A stretch of DNA of 64,000 bases from Costus lasius (GCA_027563935.2 CM050447.1:10632501-10696500); one strand, 5' to 3'; shown: positions 47,312 to 62,082, counted from the first letter of the stretch. Made by a program: numbers and translations. The notes: generated by a model not told the origin, from the sequence alone.

Positions 47312-50300
47312 TCATCCCTGTTAAAAGGGTCGATTAATGAATGTAATAGCATTTTGTGGCTCCTAAAACATATTCGGAAAAAGATGGCATACCTTTACCC
47401 CTGGAATGTGAAGAAGAACTAACGAGATGAAATACAAGCAAAGGGAAATAATTGCTGCGGAGAAAAAATTTTCAAGGAGGCGTTTGTTGTCTTTGCCAGG
47501 GATAAAAGTTGTCTTTAAAATATTTATCAAAATGAATATTCTGTAGGATATCTGCAACAATGGTAAAGTTCAAATGTTCCGGTTCAATTTATTCAAAGAG
47601 TTCTGCCTAGTTGTAGTGAAATCTACTTACGAATTGAAAGATTATCGTAGTAAGCAGGAAATTGAGTAAAGGATAACTTGGAATGAAAGAAAGAAGCCAC
47701 TTAGGCTGGCCATTCGGCATGCTTGACCTGTAAATCAAAGAAAGAAAATTTGAGTTGTGAGCACATTAATTTCCCGGCAATTCCAATGAGGGAGCACATT
47801 GTATTGTTTTCTTAAAAACTAGCAGACAATCAACATTATTTTGCTTTGGTGTCTCAAGTTCATGCACCGAATTAGATATGAATTGCCAATCGAGAGAGTT
47901 CAGTTTATAATACTCGTTACACCAATGATGGAGAAATACTGGCCAAATTAAGACAATTCATCTTGCCTTGGAATTTCATTGTCGGAATCAGAGTAGATGA
48001 TATTTATGACAGTACTAAAGTAAAAAAAATAGAATGTATGACTGTAAAGAAGCATAATGCTGTACTACCTGAAATGGTGACGTGGCTTAGGACTACAAAC
48101 GAGCTAAGATGGTATTTAATGGAGGTTAAAATCAAACACAACGAAACTTGGTCAAGCCACTGCAATAAATCAAAGGCCAAAGCAAAGGTGCATAAGATAG
48201 AGACAGCCAATGCTTATCTAAGCCCATAAGCTAAAGATGCCGAGTACTTGAAGGTTAGAGTCAGCTCACGATATCAAAATACCGCTCAAGATACTGAGTA
48301 CTAGACGGCTAGAATCCACCCACGATATCAAAACACCACTCATAATGCCAAGTACTACAAGGCTAGAGTCAACCCACGACATCAGAACACCCAAGCAATC
48401 CCAACAATGCACCTTCATTAGGATGTGTCAATCAACCTAACTAGACAACAAGAAGATGTTTTGCTTGTTTTCAAGGACCATTACACTCTTGTGGCCTAAC
48501 ACTTGACACCTGCAATATGCATTGACCACTTGACAACTTAGAGCACCCACAGGAAATTATTTCTTGGGTAAACATAAAACCCTTTTCTTTAGGTATCAAC
48601 AAGTTTATGCAACATAACTCAACCTTAAACGTTTAGAGACAATGTTAATTTCCTAGCATACTATCTTGCGCTTTTAAATTGACAACTTAGAGCACCCATA
48701 GGACATTGTTTCCTTGGGTAAACATAAAACCCCTAGCGATTTTTAACTTGACTTAAATGTTTTTTTTTTGTGTGCAGGTAATGTTACCTCTGCAGGCACT
48801 AATGCTTCTTTTCGATAAGGTGATCCATCAGGTACATGAATAGATAGCTTTAACTCTGATCCCAATCTAAACAACTACAAATTTAACCCGCATCATACTA
48901 ATTTGTAAAGTTTGTCTCCTTAAATTATGAAACAATCCAATCATCTACAAGAGTCAACCTTGAGTTTCACTCTACAAGTTAGAGCTTTGCTTGAGCTTCT
49001 GCTTATTTATGTAATTGAATGAGTTCCAAAGTCAAACTCCAAAAGCTCATCTACGCATGAGTTCAGTCCAGAAGTGATCAGGCTATAATTTAGTTGAAGC
49101 ACGAATTAGTAAATAATTCAAAGTTGATAGTGCAATCCACTAGTTCACAAAAGTTTTATGGAAACTAAATTAGATATGACAATCACTAACCACTAAGTAT
49201 TATAAATATTAGAATTTTAACCAATCTGAAAGATTGATTACATAACAAAATGGTCGGTGTCTTTGTTATTGGCTAGTGGTCTTGAACACAAATCAATAAA
49301 AAAAACAAAGAAACCACCATGTGTCTTCAAATAGACCAATTCATGAGCTTATAAATGAATTTGTTACTTGTTAGTGTGGTGCCTATGTAAGAGCTCACCA
49401 CAAGTAAAGAAATAAGTATTATGCATGAACTTCTTCATAAGCACAAAGTAAACTTGCTCGGTGAATTTTAACAAACTGAGCTATGTGTTCTTTTATCTTA
49501 TTTAAAAATCGAGACTCAAACTTATCTCATGATCATGAATGAGCATTTGTTGCGGTGAACCTTAAGGCACCCAAGGCTCTTGCACTCTACGTCTCTACCA
49601 AATGTAATTACTCTCAGATTCACAAGGTCTAGCATGTAGCCATGTACCAGTGTATCAATAATGTTTGTACAAAACCATGATCACCCAACTATCCTTTCAT
49701 GGATTATGGACTTGTTATAGGGAGTGAATTCTAATATGGAGTTATGGACCAAGTTGGAGTCTGATTCAGGGGTCTTTAATAGGAATACCTGAACAGCCAA
49801 TGGACCAGGTAGATATCTAATTTACATGGATATATCATGTGTCAATTGCATTGAGACTTGGAGAGGTCTGTTTTTTGTCGTCAAAATACTTCGATTGTCA
49901 ACTAAAATGGATAAATTTTCAAAAATGCAGCACAAATAAGCTATTCATACCTCAGCCAAATATGGATCTGTGAGATATAGGTCTCCAGTGTAATCTTGCC
50001 AAACCAGCTGGCAAATGGATAAGATGTTAAAAGGAAATCTTGCAGAAAGAAATAATTCCCGATGAAACTTGAGCGCAAAGATTGTGACTTACGCAAATAG
50101 AGTCAGTGAGTAACTGCGAAGGTGCTGGGTGAAGTTCCGAAGACATATGTAAACGCTGGAATTAATGCAAACTCTTATTGTCTCTTGTATACTGAATTGG
50201 AAATTCAAAATCTCCTGAAACAAATTTTAGTACTCACGTGATGGGGATCCATGATGTGTATGGATGGAATTTGTTGTAGGTAACTTTGTCTAGCTTGTAG

Positions 50301-53300
50301 ATAAATTCATACCACAAGTATCCAACCTGCAAGAAACAGAAGGGTTAAACCCTTTCCTCTGTACTAAAAGAATCACTCAGTTAAACCAAGCAAATTATCA
50401 TGAACCCACCAACAAGGAAACGGAAACTATAGTTGTCTTGATATACAGTTTCCTTCTGGTATCGGATTCCTCAAGCTTCTCCATCCATCTTTCAACCTAG
50501 CATGGACGTTACAGCATAAGCAGCCAAAAGGAATTTAGCACCAAAAGAATTCAAATTTAAACTTCACGCAAGTCGTGATTACAATAGAAACCACCATCAT
50601 TGAGTTATTTCTAAGTTCTAACCAACTAAAAATAGTAAATAATAATATGAAGTTGTGAACCTCAGTAATGACAGTCAACAAACTTACAGATGGGTGATAA
50701 TAAGCAAATATCATGCCGATGATCCAAATATAGCGGTCAAGGCCAGATCTGAAGTGCCATTCATGCAATAGCGACAAGTTTGCTTTGGAAGGATTTGGAT
50801 CCCTGTACCCTGCACAGAAAAACCTCACACAATGGAAATATCCAAGTAGTGAAAAAATAGATGCTGTAGCATTAAGTCACAAACCTACGAGGAACGTGAA
50901 GGGACTCCAAATAGTATCAAATACCCCAGGAATTTCCCACATAAAGATCACCACTAGAAAGCAGCACAATATCTTGAACGCCATTACAGTTGCATTCTCA
51001 TTATATTTGTTGAAAATACCAAGCACTCCATACAGCATGAGAGTAAAAAGTGTGTGCATCGGACAAATGTAGTACAGTGTGTAATCGTTGTTGAGGACAA
51101 TGCAGCAAAATGTTACAAAGAAATTTAGCCGCCACATCATCTGCATTTTTGATAGATTTTGTGCTCCCATATCAGTAAAGAATATCACTAACGCAAAGCA
51201 TTTATGGGGATTCATGAACACACCTGAGCAAACCGAGCAATGCTAAAATCCTTGCGTACATAATAGTAAGAGAAGTTCCCAAAACCAGTCATCCAGACAT
51301 AGGCGGCGATGAAGACTCTTATTGCATTATATATCTCGGTTGCAGCAAAATAGTGGTACAATAAAAACAGAACCTGGGAAGATGAGGGGATTATTAGTAG
51401 AAGGATAGTGAAAATCCTGTTAAATAAATGCTTGAAGAACATAAAAATTCTTTTTCGTTTTTTGAACCAAGCTGACTTGAATATGATATTCTACTTTTAC
51501 CAACTACTGAACTATGGTCTATGAAGTGGCATCTTGATTAAATAACAAGATCTCTCAGCATAAATTTTCAAACATGTTCTTAATAGATCTCAGATCTACA
51601 TAGAGAAACCTTCTCACCATTTTAGAAAAAAAAAACAATATGCATCTTTTTTCTTAATTTGATCCCTACGAGTAAAATAAAGGTACACACCTTGGCACAA
51701 AGACTCTTTAACCAGTTCTGTGAATGAATATATCTATTCCGTCGATATATTTATTTCATCTCGCCTTTTCGTGTTATTAAATGCAAGTGTACATCCATCT
51801 TGACTTTGGTGTGCGACAAATTCAAGTTGCGACCAAGCGCTCAAAGTTGACACCCTCAGGCTGCTCATGGAGAATAATTTGCATTTGTAACGTTATTCAA
51901 TTACCCAATGCATTTAATGCCGGCCCCCCAAGTCTAGCTGCATTCTCAGCTTACCAATCACAGCATTAGCTTACATCCCTTGCAACGTAAGAAAGGAAGT
52001 CACCAATTCACCGTTGATGTGAAGAGTTTTATGTTGGTAGGCAAAAAATAAGAAAAGAGTGACAATTCCTTAAGTTAGAATCCGAATGTAAATCCAATTG
52101 AGACCTCCAACTCATTATTACTAGAGGTGAATAAGGTGAGTCGGACTTCCAATGGGCTAGATTTAAATAGGCTTGTTATTTACATTCTTTTGTTGAAGCC
52201 CAATTCGAGCCCTAACGCGACCAATAATAGAATCAAAATATATCAAAATTCACAAACAATAAAGCATAGTAGAAAACAAGAACTAAATATGACAAAAGTA
52301 ATGTTGGCCAACTTTATCTTGGACTGTCATTTTAATATACAAGCCAACCTGAAATTAAATTTGTGTCTTAAATCTTGTCCAAGCCCTAACGTTCGCTATT
52401 TATTGTCCAAGCCCTATATCAATGCAGATACCATGGATGCATTTCAGAAAATAACCAGTAAGAATCAGAAACTTGACATACCTGCATCCATCCTCTCCAT
52501 TCATCAGTTTGATGACGATTTAGGTAAAGTATGGATTTGCCCGTGAAAATTGATTTATCATGGTGCTTTTTCAGAGATGTCAGGCCTGAAGCTATTATAA
52601 GAAGAATATAAAGAAAAAGAAACAGGTCCCGGCTGTAACTCTAGCAAAAATTAAATCACAGATATCAGGGGAAAAATGCTGAAATACAAATGAAAGGTTA
52701 ATAATTAAGTGCCAATAAAAAATAACTGGCATTTGTTCGCCTAGCCTATTTCACATGCAAATATTAAAATTGTAAAGAAGAATCTTGGTGCTAGTTAGAG
52801 GTATATAACTGGAGAGGGTTGAAGACAATTTTAAAGAAATTTAAATTCCTCGAGTTGCATGGAGAAATAAAAGTATTAAATTATAAATATATAAATTGAG
52901 CACTTTCTTAAAAGCATAAACTTTTAGGATAAGTGATAGCCTAATTAATCTCAATATGGTAATGAACGATAGGTCAATTTATTTATTTATTTATTATTCA
53001 GCCTAATTTATTAACATATTGTGTGCACAATTTAAAGATAGTAGTTTGATTGTGAAGAAGTATTAAATTATATGTACAAAAATTAGGCCTTTTCTTAACA
53101 ATGTAAGCTTTTATGATAAGTGGTACCTCAATTAATATCAACAAGAACAAATTATATGCATGAAAATTTGCCTCGATCTACGTGACAGTTACCTATGATG
53201 ATGTTGTAGCACTAACTGGCTATTCATGAAGCAACTTTTTGAGTTTACTATTTCCCTTGAACTAGGCGAAAGGCAGAAATCAAAAGATATTGATTCAGTA

Positions 53301-56300
53301 GCCTAGTAATGCTACAAGAAACAAATAATGACAGAAAATTAGAGGCACATGCCTTTTATTAAGGAGGTCCTTATGAATACAAATAATTCTCATGCATCAA
53401 AGAATATGCAAGGAGTAGGGATAATAATTAGTCCATCATCAGTATCGCAGTAAAGTTTCTAAAATCTCCAAGCAAGCAGACCATAAAGGGAACGTTTTTG
53501 CACTTTTACCTAAATTATGTTTCCAAATGGCAAATCAATTAGATCATAAAGTAAAACAGGTTGACTTCTAGCTACCAATAGAAAACGTATGTCCAGTGAA
53601 ACTAACAATGTTATATTCGACAAAACCATTTCAGAAATTTGTTTGGCACATTATGTCTATTACCAAGAATGAACTAGCATATTGGTCTAGAACAATTCAG
53701 CACATGAATGACTAATTAATTTATACATAAGGATCCGGGTTAGTTTAATTGAAATAAAACAATTTCTAGATACTCAACATACTGAGAATGCAACAAAATG
53801 AAATCAAAGTACAAAGGAAGAACCTTGGTGGATTGTGGAAATAGATTTGTTCGGTCACAGATGTAGAAGTACACAACAATCGCCCCAAACTCGGCCCTGC
53901 AACCATGCAACCAGAAGTCAGCATTCATGCTTTTGAAACCTACAAATTTGAAGTTTATTATGAAGGCATCTTACATGGCTCTCAATGCTGCTCGATGGTC
54001 AAGCAAGAAAGACTTATCCATTGATATTAACCTATAAAAGGTAATTAAAGTCATCAAAATCAATTATTTGGAACATGAGAATAACTTATGAATTCCTTAA
54101 ACCATTCAGTTAACCTGATTAAATTTGCCCGGACTGATTCATTACGACTTCTAGCAGTTGCAGATCCTGATAAGCCACCTTCGAGCAAAGCATCCTGATC
54201 ATCTTGTTCATTTGCAGCTTTATTCAGGCCAACCAAATTCTCATCTGAACGACTGTAGCATACAAGATATAACAATGCTATAATGGATACATGGCTATAA
54301 AACATTGATCACTTTTGGATACTAATGACATGCAAAAAAGTTGGAAAGTGACCAAAGTCAAAACATTCACAAACATTTTGTCGGCAAACTTTCATAACAA
54401 GCCTCATCTACGCAGAATGGACGAAAATATTGTCCCCCAATATAATTAACTTTGATGAAAGGATAAAAGAATATAGGAAAATGAAATTATCCCTCTGCTC
54501 AATTGACAATTTAAGTTTGTTCATTTCACGATATATATATATATATATATCCACTTTGCAAATTTAGGGCATCACTTTTCAATTATCTTGAGCTTTGGGT
54601 TCAAATAGAATCAGTAAGCACACTCATCCAGCAGTCTGTTAAAGTAAAATAATTCTAACATAGTCAAGTAAATAAAGATGTAAAAATTTCCTACCTTAGC
54701 AATTAATTGCATTTAAGAATTATAGTGTCAATGATAGTGGAGCTTTTTTTTCCCCTGAATTCCTATCTGCAACTAGAAGGTAACATAAAAATAACTTTGA
54801 CTCCATAAGAATGCAAAGTTCAATTAATGTTGTATTTTCAGATGAGATATCTTACATTTTTGTTGTAAAAGACGACTTTCTGTACTGCAATGTCTCTGAA
54901 TATACCCATGCAGTAAAAACAGAACAAAAGCCAAGCAAGAAGGAGACCTGCAACAGAACGCACACTAAATGACTTAATCACAGGCTTAAAAATTCATCTC
55001 ATACATAAGCAAGCTAGTAAGGACATGGATATGACTAGAAAGCTGAGAAAAAGAATAAGAAAGATCATGGAATATTTCACCATAAAGCCAAAGTTGAGGT
55101 TCTTATTAAGTAATTTCCTACCAAATCTAGCAAATGCGACAAGTTAAATATGTGATTTTCTGCTTTTTAATTTCTAATTTTGTCTAAAAGAATCAAAATA
55201 CAAAATCTACTTTGGCGCTGAGCGTAACAGAAAGAAAATAAGAAAGATAACGAAATATTCAACCACGATACTTAAGTTGAGGTTCTTCTGAAGTTTCTTA
55301 TTGCCTAGTAAATCTAACAAGTGCACCAAGTAAATATGTAATCTCTACTTTCTAATGTTCTACCTAAAAGAAATCGAATACTAAATCTACTTAGGGTTTA
55401 GCTAATTGGGTTATGGTAGAAGACCCCATGCATGTTCAAACATGAAAGAAACTAACAGAGTTTGGAAGTCCAATGTTTTCACCTTTCATTGATTTGTAGC
55501 TCATTTTGGACTCTAGTCTAGAGAATGAACTCATTGCTTTTCATACAAAAGCTGGAAGAGAAGCCAAGGCCAAGAAAGTAATGTCATAAACCTATTTTGT
55601 AATTATAAATGCTAGATTTCTGGATAAAATTTCAATATTTAAAGCAAGCCACATCGATAATTTGAGTTTCCTAATTTCTTGCATAAAAACATCAAGCAAT
55701 GATGTTGCAAACTTTACATCCAGTAAGTATACTTTCCTACTTGCAACATTCATTTATAAATGGTCATGTAATCATAGAAAACATAATAACACATTGAAAT
55801 ATATAGATCAACTTGATTTAAGATTAATAATCGAACAGAAAAGACAATATGCATCAAAAGTATAGACAAAAAAGAGTAAGGAAACACAGAAATAGTATGT
55901 TGATGAAGCACATTATATATAAAAATAAATTTTTTGTAGTTAAAAAGGAAAGAGGCTTTGGGGGATACTGTGTGATCATATTCATGCACTTGGATTGTTG
56001 GATTAAAAGGAAAGTTCCATAAGATGGTTCAAACTTCAAATAGTAGATCAGGAGTGTTGGACAATTAGAAACATTAGGTAGTGAGAAGCAACATGAATGA
56101 AACTTAATAGAGCAAAGATGAGGATGACAAGACGGATGCATAGAGTAACTAGGAAGGATAAAGTAATTACATATTAATATTATGATTTACAACCAAAATA
56201 AATGCAGAAATTAGAGAATAAAATGATAAAATGTTAGGTGGTCTGAAAATGTTAAAAAAACACAACATTTTTCTTCAGATGAGTTGAATAGACGAGAATT

Positions 56301-59300
56301 GGAGCACAAGGAGTGAGAGAAAAAGATACTCCAGAGCGATTTAAATAATTTTAGTATAATATAATGTGTCTTGTATAAAAGTTCAATGGTGGAAAAACAA
56401 CCGTTCAATCAGTGCTTTAAGAACAGGTGTATGGTGATTGGTTCGTACCATTCTAACAGCAAACTAAAGTGCAGACCAACCCTTTCTCAAATTATGATAT
56501 GACCAGGTGTACTACTTAGTACGCAAAACAAACTCATTATACAATGTGTTGGAACTCCCTTTAGGATTCAATGCAACTTCAAGTAAAATTGTCAAACCTC
56601 GTTGATACACTGTGATGAATAATCCAACATTAAGGTGTTCAATAACAATAGCAGAGGAAGTGTGGTCGGAACCACCTCGGCTGCATAAATCTTGACTATT
56701 GGAGTGTTAACACTAAAGGAGTCTAAGCAAGCCTGAGTCTTTCTACTCAATTCAGAGGTGGATTGGGATGTTTTTCTAAACTGAGTCGAAGGTCGGGCAA
56801 GTGTGATTGATTCTTGACCTAAGATTTTTTCCATCCCAAGTAAACAAACTCGCATTGAAGATTCCCACCATAAGACAAATAAATAGAGATTGGTCATAGT
56901 TCCATTTCACCTGAACTCCTCCACAAGCCGTCGTCAACTACTGCATCATGTTGTGAAGGAAGACTAGGATGGATCCAAGGTATGAAGGGGCAATGGGTGG
57001 ATTTTAATGTCAATATGATATGTTGGTGGACTATTAAACCCACTAGTACAATGTGAGCAATATTTTCTGGCTAATGAAGATGGTGGATGTGATCGCCTTG
57101 CATCATATTGCGCAGGTTATAACAAAACAAATGTGCTAATTCAAGAAGACACTTGTACAGTACATTCTATCAACCTCATATGGAGGTCAACAACATATAA
57201 ACAATGAATAAGATGATGCAGAGTGCGCAAATGATCCTTTGCATCATATACAACTCAATTTGTATCAGATTTGAGTCAATCAAGTGCCTAAACTTGGCTA
57301 TAAGTCGTTGCATTAAAATAGATCAAAACACTTTAGTTTCACGTAGTCTTCTTCCTTTTGTTGAGCATTCATAAAGAGATTCCCGACGCCCCAAGTTGTA
57401 TACATGAGTCCTCTCTCCAATGTAAATCCAGTGGAGGTGGCAGGACAACAAAGTAAACTTAGAGAAGCTCAATTTGCTAGAGAGATCGGAAAACAAAGAG
57501 AGCGCATCAAGGGAGTATTCATACTTTTTAGGTTGTGATTAACAATTGACTTTTTGGATTATGTCACAGCGAGCTTTGCAAGTGCAGTAAGTATCCAATG
57601 TTGGCATTTGATGTAATATTCAACAGCAATGTTTGTTACATTGTTAGTTCATGGTAATGATGGTTGCAACAATATGCACTGTTGAATGAACATTGAAAAT
57701 TGTTGCTAACCAACACTCTTTATACCACTTGCATGGAGAGCATACAAAATGTGGCTTATGCCATTGACACCCAAGTAATACTTTCTCAAATTATCGAGTG
57801 CCCAAGTGAGCCAAGTTCAAGACAACAATTATAATAGTTGTTCACTTGATTGGTTCTTGAGTGAGCTAATTGCATCTGGAAATCGATAGTCACTCCAATC
57901 CAGGTAACTTGGTTAATCAAGTGTATAGTCTTCTCGAATGACTTTTGGGGTGCACTCATTAGTTTAGATCTTCACACCTGGAGATATCTTAATGTCAACA
58001 TGTGCCTAGATCTATGCGCTTTATTGACTTAAAGTCCAACCATGGTAAGAAGTCATAGTTTAATACCATGTTTATGAGGAGAGATAGGTGCGGTGCATGA
58101 TACACCTCAGCAATGGACAAGAAGGTAATAGAAAAGATTGCTCCAAGATCATAGCTAATGTTGAGCCTTGATCTTGCCAAGGTTAATATGGATATAAAAC
58201 TGATGGTGGTAGAAGCTTATCATCATAAATATTGTAAGTTTCCAATCACTAGAAAACAAGAAATATGTGGGCATCACCTGTTGTAGATAAAAGATGCAAA
58301 TGAAGTAAAATGTTCACAAACATGTGTCTATCTAGTCGATCAAGCAAATCATTTTCACTTCCTCTATTTATACAAAATGTCTTAACCACTAGAACTTTTT
58401 GACAAGTATTATTAATCAAATAATTCAAATAACGTGCTTGCCTACCCGTTGAAGTAAATCATTTAGGAAATCCAAGAGTTAGTTGATTTCTAACTGTACC
58501 ATTTTACACCTATTATCCACAACCCAATTAAAGCAATCAATCACTTAACATTGATATTCATCCTTTCAAACAATATTTTTATTTCCAACTGAACCTGGCT
58601 TGTCTTAAAATCAGGAAACTTGGAAGGGAATTTTTCATAATAGAATCATAGCGACCAAAGTTTTTTAAAAAATTGTACCAAATTCAATTGTGAATAAAAT
58701 AATTGTACCAAAGTTCAGCAGACATCTGATAAATTAGTGAAGGATCTAGAATTTATTAGCCAACTGGTACAATCTTCATAGAGATCTAGATGTATAAACA
58801 TTCCACCACAAAACCTTCACAGTTTCTCTAGCATTCTAATTATACAGGTGACTTATTAAATAATCACACGTAAAATGCCAACCTCCAAAAACATGGGAAC
58901 AAAGCCTATTATCAAATCTAACTTTATATGCATGCACCCTGTGAATTTGAAGAACTTGCCTTCACAAAATGTCCAAAGTCACATCCTCAAACAAAGATAT
59001 GCATATAGAAGTTCATGGTTATGGAATTCTAGTTTATCTCCACAAAATAAAATCATATTTGAGGTTTGAACCAATTTCATAAGAAGTTAATCTAATTTCC
59101 TACTCCCTTTTCCTCCGCTATGCTTTATCAATAGGCCGATTTCCTACCAACATAATTACAAATTTTAAGTGTTCCTATAACATTACGAAAAATCATGACT
59201 GACGAAAAATAGCACGGTTCTTACAGAATTAACCTCTCTAGTACTGTGTACGTGCACTTTAAACTCAAAGGTGGGTTATGTGAGTACCCCCAATGATTAA

Positions 59301-59735
59301 AACGGGCTAAACAACCACTTTCCATATAGCGTAATTTAATTGCACTAGTTACACTTGCATGCTTTATTCGAAAAAAAAAAAGGTGCTCCTTGCATGCTAG
59401 TGAAGCACTTCTTTTTTAGTTGAAGATTCGTTTCCAAACCAGTTTCAGATGAGAAACAAAGAAGCACTGAATTCGACCGCGTGCCACAACGTAGCACACA
59501 AGAGTAAGGGAGGAACATTTAGATTGTGACACGCGGAACGATCAGCTTATTAATCAGAAAATTGCTTAAGGCATTTTTTTCCCAGTTTGCGAGTTTCGAG
59601 ATTCACCGATCCGATAGCTCTTACTACCAAGTACCAATTACCATCCTGGGAACTGAAACCGATGATCCAATCGGAAAAAAAAAATTGCAAAAATAGGCAT
59701 ACCTGACCGGGAGTGACTGGGCCAGACACCACCAT
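47312..59735 (-). CDS. RWA: REDUCED WALL ACETYLATION protein (RWA, Cas1-like)
   Basis: Sixteen coding exons give 543 aa: 59735-59703, 54947-54856, 54252-54115, 54031-53975, 53896-53824, 52640-52482, 51373-51224, 51140-50885, 50809-50688, 50496-50410, 50326-50238, 50155-50093, 50007-49951, 47727-47631, 47551-47399, 47317-47312. All introns are GT-AG and frame holds throughout. The first exon is only 11 codons ([11 protein letters not shown]), then a 4.8-kb intron. The body matches RWA landmarks: [98 protein letters not shown] and [15 protein letters not shown], with about ten hydrophobic segments. RWA proteins act in the Golgi and supply acetyl groups for O-acetylation of xylan, pectin and xyloglucan, working with TBL acetyltransferases. 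Arabidopsis has four paralogues; which one this equals is not clear. The very last exon adds one Gly and a stop; reading into intron 15 would instead add [11 protein letters not shown]. Exons 3-6 also occur in the broken copy at 37636-42905. Confidence 0.93.
48231..48393. repeat. Tandem repeat, three units of about 55 bp, in RWA intron 13
   Basis: Each unit carries (A/C)GAGTACT or AAGTACT, then GGCTAGA(G/A)TC-type sequence, then CC(A)CGA(T/C)ATCA(A/G)AA(T/C)AC. Unit starts are near 48237, 48291 and 48346. Units vary at several bases each. No coding meaning seen. Confidence 0.8.
48529..48735. repeat. Dispersed direct repeat in RWA intron 13
   Basis: A block of about 60 bp starting TTGACAACTTAGAGCACCCA and running on to GGGTAAACATAAAACCC occurs at about 48529-48592 and again at about 48677-48734. 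Confidence 0.75.
54531..54550. repeat. (AT)n microsatellite in RWA intron 2
   Basis: Ten AT units between exon 2 and exon 3. Confidence 0.85.
55054..55400. repeat. Imperfect tandem duplication of about 183 bp in RWA intron 1
   Basis: AATAAGAAAGAT recurs at 55054 and 55237, followed in both by TTGAGGTTCTT, a TTTCCTA/TTGCCTA stretch, AAATCTA(G/A)CAA and AAATATGT. About 75-80% alike by eye. Confidence 0.65.
56200..58900. other. Low-complexity part of RWA intron 1, likely transposon debris
   Basis: Contains unrecognised open frames (for example 56592-56897 minus, 101 aa, with [16 protein letters not shown]). No domain, LTR pair or terminal repeat could be established. It is mostly non-coding intron with probable old insertions. 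Confidence 0.3.
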
Positions 59736-60120
59736 CTTCCTACAAAATCGAATCCCAAAAAATGAGCAGCAAGAAACAACCGGATCAAAAACAAAGCTGA
59801 TCCAGGAGCAGGGGAAGATGGTGATGAGGAGGGCCAAGTCAAAGCCAGATTCCCAAGCAGCAAAGCGTAGCCGGATCTGTAGCAATTGGCGGAGAGAACT
59901 CGTCAAAGGAGGAGGCGGGAGGATACTGGACAGTGCGGTTTCGCGGGAAAAGTCACCTCACTCGGGCGAGCCCCAGGGGCAGTTGGACAGGCTAGGGCGG
60001 GGGTAGGTGACAGCTAGCTAGACTTCAAGTTTATTATTATTTTTTTTTATTAATTCTCTTTTGTTTTCCACTTGAGAACAAAAAGAGTTTAGTGAGAAAA
60101 ATTTTATGGAACATTATGTA
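59736..60120. promoter_or_regulatory. RWA leader and promoter region
   Basis: Only about 385 bp separate the RWA ATG from the left LTR of the neighbouring element, so the retrotransposon sits in or right upstream of the RWA promoter. GC-rich 59810-60005 looks like leader DNA. No TATA box is certain. Confidence 0.45.
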
Positions 60121-61698
60121 TGTCACGCCCCCTGATATAAGATAATAAAATAATCAGCTAAATAAATTATTACAAGACATTTTAGAATGCCATGTAGGGC
60201 CAAATCAATTTAAGATCTCATGCAGGGGATAGTTTTAGCCAATTATTCAGGTCCAGCGTGATCGGCAGGGACACATCAGCACATGCATCCCTCAGCCTTC
60301 ATCCAGTCCGGTCTAGTCCAGGATCGCCAAGTAAAAAGGGAAGGAAAAGAAGCCACGTCAATACAAAATTAGATGAAAATAGAAGGAAATATACCTCAGC
60401 TGCTTAATGGATCCGAACCCGGATCCGAACCATCCGTTGCAGCGTCCGAAACCCGAGACCCGCGTACGCGTGCGAGACTCGGCACTTGCGTCGTTCGCGA
60501 TGAGGCGTCCGCGTTGACGGCGGAACGATGAGCACAAAAGCGATGTCCTTCTCCGACGAGCTTAGCAGCGGAGTTCCTCTTCGTCGGTGATCGGACAGCC
60601 AAGCTCGGCGTCCACTTGGGTTCGGCAACCAGCTCTCGTCGAAGCCGCACGGAGGGAAAGGGGCGGCGGAAGAATAGGAGGAAGAGTTACCCGAGAGGGG
60701 GACTTAGCGTCGACGAGGCTCCGTACCTCACCACCCACCCACCGGAGCTACCGAGAGGGGGTTCGCAAGTCCTCGCCGGTGAAGTCGACGCCGAGTGTAA
60801 GGGAGGGAGATGCAAGGAAGGGCGGAAGCGTGGTTCACGGCGAGATGCGATCGCCTGGAGCCGTCCTCTGCTCGCGAGTCCGCCGTTCGTTCGTTCTTAC
60901 AGCCCTTCGCCCTCTTGGTTCCTCCCGTTCAGCCGTTCCACCCCAGCGGATCTTCCCCAAGTTCAGTCTCGCAGCCTCCTCCTCCCTTCTCGAGCTCGTC
61001 TCCCCTCTACTTATAGGTAGCATCGAGTTCCTTCGTTCCAGTCCGGCGCATGCGTTCACGACGTCACTCGTCTAAGCCAAAGATTCTCCCTCTGCTCGAG
61101 CGAGATCTTCTCTAGATCTCGTCACCGCTTCTCTGGACGCAAGGATCCGCCTCGAAAGGGTCTTGCCGACTTGCTAAATGCCACGCGGCATTGTTATGCT
61201 CGACCAGCACGCATCATCCCTCTGTATCAATCACCGACGCTTCGTCTCCTCCGACTTCACATGTAGCAGAAGCTTGTGTCCGCCGTCCAAGCTCCATGCG
61301 GCCGCTCCGCTCAGTTGTTTCCATTGCATTGATTCCACGTGGTTGTGCGCGTGCTGGTGGCGACGTAACTGGACGCTGGTGCCCGACGAGATGCTGCCGC
61401 CCAACGTGCATGCCAGATCTTCGGAAATCGTCCACTGATTTCGATCTTCGCACACATCGTTTCCAAGTCTGCCCAGAATCGACACCTGGTGGATGATTGC
61501 CGACAGCGCCCCTTCCAACGGATTTGCTAGGATCTCCGGCCGCTGGCGTTGCTGCACGAGGTGTCGGTGTCGACAGATTCTATCGAGGTGGCGCTCGATC
61601 TCTCCCAAAATCGGATTTTCGAGTTCTTCTTGGGCCGATTTTGACTCGGTCAGCAAGCCCAATTGGGTTGGGCCGATTTTAAGGGTTTGGACCTAACA
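60121..61698 (-). repeat. Left LTR (3' LTR in element orientation)
   Basis: 1578 bp, TGTCACGCCCCC at its left end and GGACCTAACA at its right end on the plus strand. GC-rich 60400-61500 with open frames that are not genes. Confidence 0.9.
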
Positions 61699-61714
61699 TT
61701 CTCCCCCTCCTAAG
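61699..61714 (-). promoter_or_regulatory. Polypurine tract of the right-hand element
   Basis: TTCTCCCCCTCCTAAG on the plus strand, purine-rich on the minus strand, abutting the left LTR. Confidence 0.75.
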
Positions 61715-62082
61715 TCGTTCGTCGTCCTCGACGAAATTTATAGTGAGCTTTAACTCGAACTCAGAATTCCACTCATATCGTAGGAGAGTGTTCGCGATCG
61801 TATCGGACCGTCTTAATCCCGGTGAGAATCGTTTTCAATTTGATAATATTCTTATCCTTTCTTGGAGAGATGTTGCACTCGAGTTACTTGACTTTTGTGT
61901 GGTCCGGACCTACATATCTCCGAATCTATCTTTTAGACATGGTCAATCGTCTTTTAATCGATTCTTGTTCTATCTCGTCCAACTTGGTTGCGCCTAAGTC
62001 TCGTCTCCTCTGAAAGTGTCTCATACCACCCCATCAGAGAGTAACTTATCTCGCTCCAATTTATGATTTGTCCCCTAAGTCT

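Noticed and set aside
56592..56897. Minus-strand frame of 101 codons in RWA intron 1
   Set aside because: No start context or domain; likely transposon debris.
60587..61662. Frames of up to 162 codons on both strands
   Set aside because: Inside the LTR of the right-hand element, no recognisable domain.
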